Shown one piece after another: positions 53,307 to 60,695 of a stretch of 64,000 nt of DNA (position 1 is its first letter; every line of letters begins with the position of its first letter). Both the position numbers and the translations under genes were made by a program. The notes beneath the pieces are model-generated. The model saw only the letters and a program-made list of their open reading frames with translations. It was not told where the DNA came from and did no database searches. Source of the stretch: Spongisporangium articulatum (GTDB lineage Bacteria > Actinomycetota > Actinomycetes > Actinomycetales > Kineosporiaceae); the NCBI RefSeq assembly GCF_044465595.1, contig NZ_JBITLV010000005.1:186001-250000 (forward strand), written 5' to 3'.

Positions 53307-55122
53307 TACGGAAGAGAATCCGACCGCCGGCGCCGGTCGCGTACCGAGACGCCGGGAGCGGGTCGGTCCGGGAGGCGACCCGGTGGTGACCACCGACGAC
53401 GGGGGACGGCCGGCGGAGGGGGCGGGCGTCGTCCTCGACTGCGGGTGGGGGCGACTGGTCTTCGGCCAGACGTTCGCCGACCCGAGCGACGCGGCGGACG
53501 TCCTGCGGGACGAGATGGAGGGCTCCCGGGACATCTGCATGTACCTGGAGGACCCGCACGTCCTCGTCTCCCGCCGCCCCGACGAGCTGTTCATCGACCC
53601 CTCGCTGACCTACCGGCTGGCGCTGCCCCTGGCCGCCGACCCCGACGACGGCGAGGTGCCGGGCCTGACCATCCGGCTGCTGCGCGACGAGGCCGACGCC
53701 GAGGTCGTGAACGGCATCTACGCGCGTAACGGCATGGTCACCGCACCCGTGGACGTGCTGGTCGAGAACGCCGCGACGCCCGAATTCGTGCACCTGGTGG
53801 CCGAACTCGCCGGCGGGCAACTGGTCGGCACGATCACCGGGGTCGACCACGTCGCGGTCTTCGCGGCCGGCGGCGCCCCGGTCGAGCAGGCCGACGACGG
53901 GTCGTCGCTGTGGTGCCTGACCGTCGACCCGAACCTGGCCCCGCCCGGTACCGGACAGGCCCTGCTGCTCGATCTGGCGCACCGCCTCGCCGACCGGGGC
54001 CGTCGGTGGCTCGACCTGTCGGTGCTGGCCGACAACACCGGCGCCATCCGGCTGTACGAGCGGCTCGGCTTCGAACGTACGCCGACGCTCTGCGTGAAGC
54101 GCAAGAACCCCATCAACGAGCGCCTTTTCGTGGCCTCGCTGCCCGAGGGCTACGAGTCGCTGAACCCCTACGCCACGATCATCGCCGACGAGGCCATGCG
54201 GCGCGGCATCCGGGTCGAGGTGATCGACCCGGTCAACGGCGAGCTACGCCTGACCCACGCGGGCCGCTCGATCGTCACCGTGGAGTCCCTGTCCGAGTTG
54301 ACCACGGCCGTGGCCATGTTCCGCTGCGACGACAAGCGGATCACCCGACGCATTCTCGCGGCGGCGGGGCTGCGGGTGCCGCGGGCCCGCGACGCGAGCG
54401 GCGACGAGGACGACGCGCGGTTCCTGGCCGAGGTGGGCACCGTGGTGGTGAAACCCACGAGAGGTGAACAGGGGCAAGGCATCACAGTCGGCGTCAGCGA
54501 CCCGGTCCGGTTGTCCGACGCGGTGGCCGAGGCGCGCCGGTACAGCTCGGAGGTCCTGATCGAGGAGCTGGCCCCGGGCGACGACCTGCGGGTGATCGTC
54601 ATCGATCACCAGGTGGTGGCCGCGGCGGTGCGGCGCCCGGCGTCCGTCACCGGCGACGGCGTGCACACGGTCGAGGAGCTGATCGAACGGCAGAGCCGGC
54701 GCCGCGAGGCCGCCACCGGCGGTGAGTCCAGCATCCCGCTCGACGCCAACACCCGGGACGTGGTGCGCGACGCCGGGCACGAACTCGAGGAGGTGCTGCC
54801 CGAGGGTGAGGTGCTCGCCGTGCGGCGCACCGCCAACCTGCACACGGGCGGCACCATCCACGACGTCACGGCGCACCTGCACCCGGTGCTGGCCGACGCC
54901 TGCATCCGGGCCAGCGAGGCCCTGAACATCCCGGTCACCGGGCTCGACCTGATGGTTCCCGTGCCCGACGGGCCCGACTACGTCTTCATCGAGGCCAACG
55001 AGCGGCCGGGGCTGGCCAACCACGAACCGCAGCCCACCGCCGAGCGTTTCGTCGACCTGCTGTTCCCGGGCACCAGTGCCCCGCCGAAGCTCTGGACGCC
55101 GGGCGGCGCCACCGGCGGCTGA
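53293..55122 (+). CDS. ngg: N-acetylglutaminylglutamine synthetase (GNAT + ATP-grasp)
   Basis: 609 aa. Residues about 105-260 form a GNAT acetyltransferase (VDPNLAPPGTGQALLLDLAHRL, VLADNTGAIRLYERLGFERTP), and residues 290-590 an ATP-grasp ligase (VVVKPTRGEQGQGITVGV, EVLIEELAPGDDLRVIV, TGLDLMVPVPDGPDYVFIEANERPGLANH). The fusion makes N-acetylglutaminylglutamine for the partner asnO. ATG 53293 sits within the asnO 3' end, so translation is coupled. The first 40 residues are low complexity; a GTG near 53383 is an alternative start. Confidence 0.9.
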   Translation: MESTDTEENPTAGAGRVPRRRERVGPGGDPVVTTDDGGRPAEGAGVVLDCGWGRLVFGQTFADPSDAADVLRDEMEGSRDICMYLEDPHVLVSRRPDELFIDPSLTYRLALPLAADPDDGEVPGLTIRLLRDEADAEVVNGIYARNGMVTAPVDVLVENAATPEFVHLVAELAGGQLVGTITGVDHVAVFAAGGAPVEQADDGSSLWCLTVDPNLAPPGTGQALLLDLAHRLADRGRRWLDLSVLADNTGAIRLYERLGFERTPTLCVKRKNPINERLFVASLPEGYESLNPYATIIADEAMRRGIRVEVIDPVNGELRLTHAGRSIVTVESLSELTTAVAMFRCDDKRITRRILAAAGLRVPRARDASGDEDDARFLAEVGTVVVKPTRGEQGQGITVGVSDPVRLSDAVAEARRYSSEVLIEELAPGDDLRVIVIDHQVVAAAVRRPASVTGDGVHTVEELIERQSRRREAATGGESSIPLDANTRDVVRDAGHELEEVLPEGEVLAVRRTANLHTGGTIHDVTAHLHPVLADACIRASEALNIPVTGLDLMVPVPDGPDYVFIEANERPGLANHEPQPTAERFVDLLFPGTSAPPKLWTPGGATGG

Positions 55123-55123
55123 G

Positions 55124-55150
55124 TCGCCGCGGTCGCCGCGGTCGCCGCCT
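55124..55150 (+). repeat. 9-bp tandem repeat between ngg and cstR
   Basis: TCGCCGCGG occurs at 55124 and 55133, with a third partial copy (TCGCCGCC) at 55142. The 27-bp gap between the two convergent stop codons consists almost wholly of this repeat, which was probably formed by slippage. Confidence 0.6.
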
Positions 55151-55413
55151 CAGGCCAGAGCCAGGAAGAGCTTCTCCAGCTTCCCCACGTCGAGCGCCGC
55201 CTCCCCCTCCTCCTGGGTGAGGCACTCCTTCATGCCGGCGGCGACCAGACCGAACCCGGCCCGGTCGAGCGCCTTGCTCACCGCCGCGAGCTGCGTGACG
55301 ACGTCCTCGCAGTCGCGCCCCTCCTCGACCATCCGGATGACCCCGGCCAGTTGCCCGTGCGCACGGCGCAGCCGGGCGAGCACGGGGCGGGTCGCTTCGT
55401 CAGGCAGCTGCAT
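55150..55413 (-). CDS. CsoR/CstR-family sulfur-responsive repressor
   Basis: 87 aa, all-helical. Cys35 (GRDCEDVV) and Cys64 (MKECL) are 29 residues apart, as in the family. The position of the Cu-ligand histidine of CsoR is Gly60, so Cu(I) binding is unlikely and a CstR-like persulfide sensor using Cys35-Cys64 is inferred. This agrees with the adjacent CoA-disulfide reductase/rhodanese. ATG 55413 lies 6 nt after TATCTT, itself inside an operator, so the gene is probably leaderless and autorepressed. Confidence 0.85.
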   Translation of the reverse strand: MQLPDEATRPVLARLRRAHGQLAGVIRMVEEGRDCEDVVTQLAAVSKALDRAGFGLVAAGMKECLTQEEGEAALDVGKLEKLFLALA

Positions 55414-55422
55414 GACTTGAAG

Positions 55423-55474
55423 ATACCCCCTGGGGTATGTGATCCTCAAGGTGCCGCGATACCCAGGGGGGTAT
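55423..55474. promoter_or_regulatory. Twin CsoR/CstR operators
   Basis: ATACCCCCTGGGGTAT (55423-55438) and ATACCCAGGGGGGTAT (55459-55474) are palindromes of the G/C-tract, TA-flanked kind bound by tetrameric CsoR/CstR proteins, 36 bp apart centre to centre. The left one overlaps the cstR -10 region; the right one lies 19 bp upstream of the cysteine-rich small gene's start and would block that promoter. Confidence 0.85.
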
Positions 55475-55493
55475 CCGAAAGGAGGTTCAAACC

Positions 55494-55664
55494 ATGTGTC
55501 GAGCCGTCACCTGCCGCCGCTGCGGGAAGACCACCTGGGCCGGGTGCGGGCAGCACGTCGACGCCGTGATGCGCAACGTCCCGGCGTCGCAGCGGTGCAC
55601 CTGCGAGCGCAACGCGCCGTCGCCGTCCCGAGACCGCTCACCGCTCAAGTGGTTCCGGCGATGA
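55494..55664 (+). CDS. Cysteine-rich small protein, 56 aa (sulfur module)
   Basis: MCRAVTCRRCGKTTWAGCGQ followed by HVDAVMRNVPASQRCTCERN and a basic tail. Cys7-x2-Cys10, Cys18 and Cys35-x-Cys37 form a probable zinc or sulfur-handling site; Cys2 adds a sixth. AAAGGAGG lies 8 nt before the ATG, a very strong ribosome-binding site. The stop overlaps the reductase ATG (ATGA). The WAGCGQHV motif is, to my knowledge, typical of short proteins found beside rhodanese/CstR genes, but the function is not defined. It is shorter than usual gene-finder cutoffs and easy to miss. Confidence 0.85.
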   Translation: MCRAVTCRRCGKTTWAGCGQHVDAVMRNVPASQRCTCERNAPSPSRDRSPLKWFRR

Positions 55665-57325
55665 GTTCGCAACCGCGCACCGTGATCGTCGTGGGCGGCG
55701 TGGCCGCCGGCATGTCGGCCGCCACCCGCCTGCGCCGGGACGACGAGTCCCTGCGGATCGTGGTCCTGGAACGCGGGCCCGCGGTCTCCTTCGCCAACTG
55801 CGGCCTGCCCTACTACGTCGGCGAGGTCATCTCCGACCGCGAGGCTCTCCTGCTCCAGACGCCGGAGAGCCTGCACGCCCGGTTCGCCCTCGACGTGCGT
55901 GTCCGGCACGAAGTGGTGGCGCTCGACCCGGTCGGGCAGACCGTGACGGTGCGCGACCTGGAGCACGGCACGTCTGCGGTCGAGCGGTACGACGACCTGA
56001 TCCTGGCCACCGGCGCGGACCCGGTCCGGCCGCCCCTGCCCGGCGCCGAGCGGGCCTACACCCTGCGCGACCTGGACGACGTGGACGCCCTGGTCGCGGC
56101 GCTCGCGCCGGGCCACGACGGGACGGCGCCGCGCACGGCCGTCATCGTCGGCGGGGGTTTCGTGGGCCTCGAGTTGGCCGAGAACCTTCACCAGCGAGGG
56201 CTTTCCGTAACGGTGGTGGAGGCGGCTCCCCAGCTGCTGGCCCCGCTTGACCCCGAGATGGCGGCGCCCGTCCAGGCCCGTCTGGAGTCGCACGGGGTGG
56301 CGGTGCGCGTCGGGACGGCCCTGGACAAGATCGGCGACGACGACGTCGTCCTGAGCGACGGCAGCACGCTCGGCGCCGACGTCGTGATCCTGGCCGTCGG
56401 GGTGAGCCCGAACTCGGGTGTCGCCCGGGCGGCGGGGCTGGCGCTGGGGCCGAACGGGTGCGTGCTCGTGGACGCCCGGCAGTGCACCAGCGCGCCGCGC
56501 GTCTACGCCGTCGGCGACGTCGCCTGCAAGCAGGACGTCGTGACGGGAGGGGCGACGTCCGTCCCGCTGGCCCAGACCGCCAACCGGCACGGTCGCCTCG
56601 TGGCGGACGTGATCACCGGACGCTCGACGGCGGCGACCCCCGTCCTGGGCACGGCCGTGGTCGGGCTGTTCGGGATGACGGTGGCCTCGACCGGGTGGAA
56701 CGAGAAGCGCCTGCGGGCCGCCGGCCGGCCGTACCGCGCCATCCACACGCACCCGAGCGACCACGCCGGCTACTACCCGGGCGCGGAACCCATGTCGCTG
56801 AAGCTGCTGGTCGACGCGGACAATGACGCCATCCTCGGCGCGCAGGCCGTCGGCGGCCGCGGGGTGGACAAGCGCATCGACGTGATCGCCACGGCGATGC
56901 GCGGCGGCCTGCGGGCCTCCCAGCTCGCCGATCTTGAGCTCGCCTACGCCCCTCAGTACGGCTCGGCCAAGGACCCGGTCAACATGCTCGGGATGATCGC
57001 CGACAACCTGGCGGCCGGCAGCGAGTGCACCCTGCAGTGGCACGAGCTCGAGTCCGAACTGGCCTCCGGGGCCGAGCTGCTCGACGTCCGGACGGCGGCC
57101 GAGCACGCCGCGGGGGGCATTCCGGGGGCGCGCAACGTGCCGCTGGACGAACTGCGCGGCCGGCTCGACGAGCTGCCGCGCCGGCGTCTCGTGGTGCACT
57201 GCGCGGTCGGGCAACGGGGCCACGTGGCCGCGCGACTCCTGCGCCAGCACGGCTTCGACGCGGTCAACCTCGACGGCGGGTACCGCACCTGGCAGGCCGG
57301 ACAGGCGGCGCGGCGCACGGCCTGA
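55661..57325 (+). CDS. CoA-disulfide reductase fused to rhodanese
   Basis: 554 aa. The FAD domain starts VIVVGGVAAGMSAATRLRR; the catalytic cysteine is in FANCGLPYYVG (about residue 47), and the NAD domain has VIVGGGFVGLELAENL. The dimerisation domain ends near residue 450, and a rhodanese domain (LLDVRTAAEHAAGGIPGARNVP, active Cys in VVHCAVGQRGHVAARLL) follows. CoADR-Rhd proteins reduce CoA persulfides and polysulfides using NAD(P)H. It is translationally coupled to the cysteine-rich small gene, under the CstR-like repressor. Confidence 0.92.
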   Translation: MSSQPRTVIVVGGVAAGMSAATRLRRDDESLRIVVLERGPAVSFANCGLPYYVGEVISDREALLLQTPESLHARFALDVRVRHEVVALDPVGQTVTVRDLEHGTSAVERYDDLILATGADPVRPPLPGAERAYTLRDLDDVDALVAALAPGHDGTAPRTAVIVGGGFVGLELAENLHQRGLSVTVVEAAPQLLAPLDPEMAAPVQARLESHGVAVRVGTALDKIGDDDVVLSDGSTLGADVVILAVGVSPNSGVARAAGLALGPNGCVLVDARQCTSAPRVYAVGDVACKQDVVTGGATSVPLAQTANRHGRLVADVITGRSTAATPVLGTAVVGLFGMTVASTGWNEKRLRAAGRPYRAIHTHPSDHAGYYPGAEPMSLKLLVDADNDAILGAQAVGGRGVDKRIDVIATAMRGGLRASQLADLELAYAPQYGSAKDPVNMLGMIADNLAAGSECTLQWHELESELASGAELLDVRTAAEHAAGGIPGARNVPLDELRGRLDELPRRRLVVHCAVGQRGHVAARLLRQHGFDAVNLDGGYRTWQAGQAARRTA

Positions 57326-57382
57326 GGGCGTCGGGACCATCGGCCCTACACCGCCGGGCCCCCACCGCGACAGGCTCAGGTC

Positions 57383-57796
57383 ATGGAAGAGCTGAGCGTG
57401 AGCACGTGCTGGCACCTGATGTGCACGGTCGAGGTCGGCCGGCTGGCCTTCGGGGTCGGCGACCGGATCGAGATCTTCCCGGTCAACTTCGCGATCGACG
57501 GGGAGTCGGTGCTGTTCCGCACCGCGGAGGGCACCAAGCTGGCCGCGACCGTGCTGGACCACGAGGTGGCCCTGGAGACCGACGCCTACGACGACCTGTC
57601 CGGGCGGGCCTGGAGCGTCGTCGTCCACGGGCGGGCCAGCGAGGTCACCGACCCCGACGAGCTGGAGGACCTGGCCACCCTGCCGCTCTACCCGTGGTCG
57701 TCGACGGAGAAGAACCGGTTCGTCCGGATCACGCCGTTGGAGGTCAGCGGCCGGCGGTTCCGGGTCACCGAAACACACGCACCGCTCATCGGCTGA
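57383..57796 (+). CDS. PPOX-class flavin-binding protein
   Basis: 137 aa, split-barrel. STCWHLMCTVEVGRLAF, then IFPVNFAIDGESVLFRTAEGTKLAA and the end NRFVRITPLEVSGRRF are the FMN-contact regions of the YhbP/nitroreductase-like PPOX group. The substrate is unknown. ATG 57383 is 6 nt after CAGGCT, with no Shine-Dalgarno sequence, so it may be leaderless and not part of the sulfur operon although only 57 bp follow the rhodanese gene. Confidence 0.82.
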   Translation: MEELSVSTCWHLMCTVEVGRLAFGVGDRIEIFPVNFAIDGESVLFRTAEGTKLAATVLDHEVALETDAYDDLSGRAWSVVVHGRASEVTDPDELEDLATLPLYPWSSTEKNRFVRITPLEVSGRRFRVTETHAPLIG

Positions 57797-57839
57797 CCGC
57801 GCCCTGCCGCCGCCCGGCCCGGCCGGTACGGTGCCGGAC

Positions 57840-59021
57840 ATGGTCGCCTCCCCCCGTCTCCTGCCCATCGATATGGAGTACCTGCAGCAGGTCCTGGTCG
57901 AGCTGCTCGAGATCCCCAGCCCGTCCGGGCGGACGGACCACGTGCAGCAGTACGTCGGGGAGCGGCTCGACGCGCTCGGGGTGCCGTTCAGCGTGACCCG
58001 GCGCGGAGCGATCAACGCGCGCCTCGCCGGCCCGCGCGACGACGGCGCGGACCGGGCGGTCGTCGTCCACACGGACACGATCGGTTGCCTGGTGAAGTCG
58101 TTGAAGCCCAACGGCCGGCTGGAGCTGACGCCGGTCGGAACGCACAGCGCCCGGTTCTCCGAGGGCGCGCACGTGTGGATCTTCACCGACGAGCTCGACC
58201 GGGTGATCACCGGTCAGGTGCTGCCGCTGAAGGCCAGCGGTCACCGGTACAACGACGGCGTCGACCTGCAGGGCGTCGGCTGGGGCCTGGTCGAGGCCCG
58301 GGTCGACGAGGACGTCACGGACGCGGCGGGGCTGCGCAAGCTCGGCATCGACGTCGGCGACTTCGTGGCCCTGCTGCCCTCGCCCCAGGTGACGCCGTCG
58401 GGGTACGTGAAGTCACGGCACCTGGACGACAAGGCCGGGGTGGCCGCCGTGCTGGCCGCGTTCAAGGCGGTGATCGACGCCGGGATCACCCCGCCCGTCA
58501 CCGCGCACCTGCTGGTCACGACGACCGAGGAGGTCGGGCACGGCGCCAGCCACGGGCTCGACCAGGACGTCGCCGAGATCGTCTCCGTCGACGCGGCGGT
58601 CTGCGCGCCCGGGCAGCAGTCGGACGAGCGGGCCGCGACCGTCGCGATGGGCGACGGGACCGGGCCGTTCGACTACCACCTGACCCGCAAGCTGGCCGGC
58701 CTGGCCGCGGAGCACGGGGTCGACGTCCGGCGCGACGTGTTCGACTTCTACCGCTCCGACGTGGCCGCCGCGCTGGAGGCCGGGGTGCACGCGCGCGTGG
58801 CGCTGCTCGGGTTCGGGGTGGACGCGACCCACGGGCACGAGCGCACCCACCTGACGGGCCTGCACAACCTGGCCCAGCTGGTGTCGTTGTACCTGCAGAG
58901 CGAGCTGGTCTTCCCCGAGTGGGACGCCGAACCCGAGGGCGAGCTGGCCGACTTCCCGTCGTTAGCCGTCCAGCCGGCCACGGAGGAGGGGCCCAGCGAC
59001 GGCCCCATAGGCCTCGACTGA
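57840..59021 (+). CDS. M42-family peptidase of the NAGGN system
   Basis: 393 aa. Metal ligands of the M42 fold appear in VVVHTDTIGCLVKS (His/Asp), SRHLDDKAGVAAVLAAF (Asp), TTEEVGHGASHGL (catalytic Glu pair) and VDATHGHERTH (His). The sequence matches the osmoprotectant-NAGGN-associated M42 family, which is always near asnO-ngg; here it is 2.7 kb downstream of ngg, separated by the sulfur module and a PPOX gene. It may recycle or trim NAGGN peptides. ATG 57840 is 7 nt after TACGGT (leaderless pattern). Confidence 0.88.
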   Translation: MVASPRLLPIDMEYLQQVLVELLEIPSPSGRTDHVQQYVGERLDALGVPFSVTRRGAINARLAGPRDDGADRAVVVHTDTIGCLVKSLKPNGRLELTPVGTHSARFSEGAHVWIFTDELDRVITGQVLPLKASGHRYNDGVDLQGVGWGLVEARVDEDVTDAAGLRKLGIDVGDFVALLPSPQVTPSGYVKSRHLDDKAGVAAVLAAFKAVIDAGITPPVTAHLLVTTTEEVGHGASHGLDQDVAEIVSVDAAVCAPGQQSDERAATVAMGDGTGPFDYHLTRKLAGLAAEHGVDVRRDVFDFYRSDVAAALEAGVHARVALLGFGVDATHGHERTHLTGLHNLAQLVSLYLQSELVFPEWDAEPEGELADFPSLAVQPATEEGPSDGPIGLD

Positions 59022-59025
59022 CATT

Positions 59026-59090
59026 GTTCGTGATCATGGAAGAAAATTGGCGACTCGTACGGGCCGCCAATTTCTTCCATGATCACGAAC
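59026..59090. repeat. Hairpin, family A copy 4
   Basis: Left arm 59026-59052 (GTTCGTGATCATGGAAGAAA then ATTGGCG) pairs with right arm 59065-59090 except for one bulged base (AAAA against TTT). The loop is 12 nt, much shorter than in the other copies. It lies 4 bp beyond the M42 peptidase stop, and the stop codon of the convergent AI-2E gene (59085-59083) is inside the arm. Confidence 0.9.
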
Positions 59091-60267
59091 TGCTGACGGG
59101 CTCGGCCTCGGGGGCCTCACCGTCGGGGATGTCGGCCAGCGGGCCGACCTCCTCGTCGTCGGGTTCGACTTCGCCCGACCCCTCGCCGTCGTCCCCGAGC
59201 AGGTAGCGGGTCACCGAGTTGACGACCGCCAGCAGCGGGACGGCGAACAGCGCACCCACGATGCCTGCGAGCAGGACCCCCGCGCCGATCACCAGGATCA
59301 CGGCCAGCGGGTGCAGCTGCACGGCCCGGCCGAGCAGGAAGGGCTGCAGCAGGTGGGCCTCGACCTGCTGCACGAGGATGACGACGCCGAGCATGATGAC
59401 GGCCTTCACGACCCCGACCGCGACGAGGGCGACCAGCACGGCCACGGCCCCGCTGACCAGGGCCCCGACGATCGGCACGAACGCGGCCAGGAACACCAGC
59501 ACCCCGAGCGGCACGGCCAGCGGCACTCCGATGATCGCGGCCCCGACGCCCACGCCGACGCCGTCCACGAGCGCCACCACGAGGGTCGCGCGGATGAACG
59601 CGGTGAGCGTCGCCCACGCGCGCAGCGCCGCACCGGTGACCCGGGGCCGGTTGGCCGGCGGGAACATCCCGACCAGGAACTCCCAGATCTGGCGCCCGCC
59701 GGAGAGGAAGAAGTACGAGGAGAAGAGCACCAGGAAGAACCCGGTGGCCACGTGCCCGGCGGTCGACGTGACCTGCAGGGCCCCGCTGACCAGCGTGCTG
59801 CTGTTGCCCTGCAGGGCGTTCGAGAACTGGTCCGTGTAGGCGCTGATCTGGTCGGCCGTCAGGTGCAGGGGGCTGTCCGCCAGTCGCTGCTGCAGGTCGG
59901 TCAGGCCGGCCGCGGCCTGTTTCTGCAGGTTGGGGAACCCGGTGGCGATCTGCTGGCCGATGAGGGTCATCAGGCCGGCGATGATGGCCAGGGTGATCAC
60001 GATCGTTCCCACGGCCGCCGTGGTGTTGCGCCACTGCGGGGCGTCGTCGCCGCCGGCCAGCCGCTCGTGGATCGGCTTGACCAGGGCGACGATCAACAGA
60101 GCGATCAGCACCGGGACGACGAGCACCTGGAAGATCGTGAAACCGCGCCCGAACAGGTAGAGCATGATCCCCACGAGCAGGAGCCGCCACGACCAGGCGG
60201 CGGTCGCACGCAGCAGCCACGGCACCCGGACGGGTCGTTCCGCGGAGACTTCACTGCCGGTCGTCAC
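59083..60267 (-). CDS. AI-2E family transporter
   Basis: 394 aa. About eight helices in the family layout: FTIFQVLVVPVLIALLIVALVKPIHERL at the start, a soluble loop between helices 3 and 4 (GFPNLQKQAAAGLTDLQQRL...), then VVALVDGVGVGVGAAIIGVPLAVPLGVLVFLAAFVPIVGALVSG and VEAHLLQPFLLGRAVQLHPLAVI. Members include autoinducer exporters and Na+/H+ antiporters, so the substrate is open. The acidic tail (DDGEGSGEVEPDDEEVG) is unusual. GTG 60267 follows AGGGGAG. The last residues SSS-stop are encoded by the family A arm. Confidence 0.9.
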   Translation of the reverse strand: MTTGSEVSAERPVRVPWLLRATAAWSWRLLLVGIMLYLFGRGFTIFQVLVVPVLIALLIVALVKPIHERLAGGDDAPQWRNTTAAVGTIVITLAIIAGLMTLIGQQIATGFPNLQKQAAAGLTDLQQRLADSPLHLTADQISAYTDQFSNALQGNSSTLVSGALQVTSTAGHVATGFFLVLFSSYFFLSGGRQIWEFLVGMFPPANRPRVTGAALRAWATLTAFIRATLVVALVDGVGVGVGAAIIGVPLAVPLGVLVFLAAFVPIVGALVSGAVAVLVALVAVGVVKAVIMLGVVILVQQVEAHLLQPFLLGRAVQLHPLAVILVIGAGVLLAGIVGALFAVPLLAVVNSVTRYLLGDDGEGSGEVEPDDEEVGPLADIPDGEAPEAEPVSSS

Positions 60268-60383
60268 GGACTCATGCTCCCCTGGTTATCGATTCCGGGC
60301 ATGTGCTCACGACCCGGCCTAGCCGTATGATCCACGCCAGGTCACCCTGACCACGCAGCACACCACGGAGCAAGGAGGCCCCG

Positions 60384-60692
60384 GTGTCCACCGAGACCCA
60401 GCTGAGCGCACGCCCCGCCACGTGGAAGAAGGCGCGCAACTACAAGATCGCGGCCGTGGTGGCCACCGTCGTGACCGCGCTGTTCCTGATGGTCCAGGTC
60501 CTGGCGGTCCCGCTCACCGGGGGTATCGGCGTGTTGCTGGCCTGGCTTGCGGCCCGCAACGGTGCGGATCGCACCCAGATGCTGGTGCTGGGGCTCGTCT
60601 GCGGGATCCCGGCCCTGTTCATGCTGATCATCCTGGCGCTGATCGTCCCGGCCCTCCCCCACCTGACCTTCAACGGCGTCAGCCTCGCCTGA
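60384..60692 (+). CDS. Small membrane protein, 102 aa
   Basis: Two to three hydrophobic helices (KIAAVVATVVTALFLMVQVLAVPLTGGIGVLLAWLAA and MLVLGLVCGIPALFMLIILALIVPALP) with a basic N-terminus. Function unknown. GTG 60384 is preceded by AAGGAGG, a strong ribosome-binding site. Convergent with metB, 3 bp apart. It may be a general envelope protein; no further clue. Confidence 0.75.
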   Translation: MSTETQLSARPATWKKARNYKIAAVVATVVTALFLMVQVLAVPLTGGIGVLLAWLAARNGADRTQMLVLGLVCGIPALFMLIILALIVPALPHLTFNGVSLA

Positions 60693-60695
60693 GTT

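Noticed and set aside
55439..55660. Earlier start for the CoA-disulfide reductase
   Set aside because: That frame begins inside the CstR operators and reads through the cysteine-rich gene in another frame. ATG 55661 starts directly before the FAD motif.
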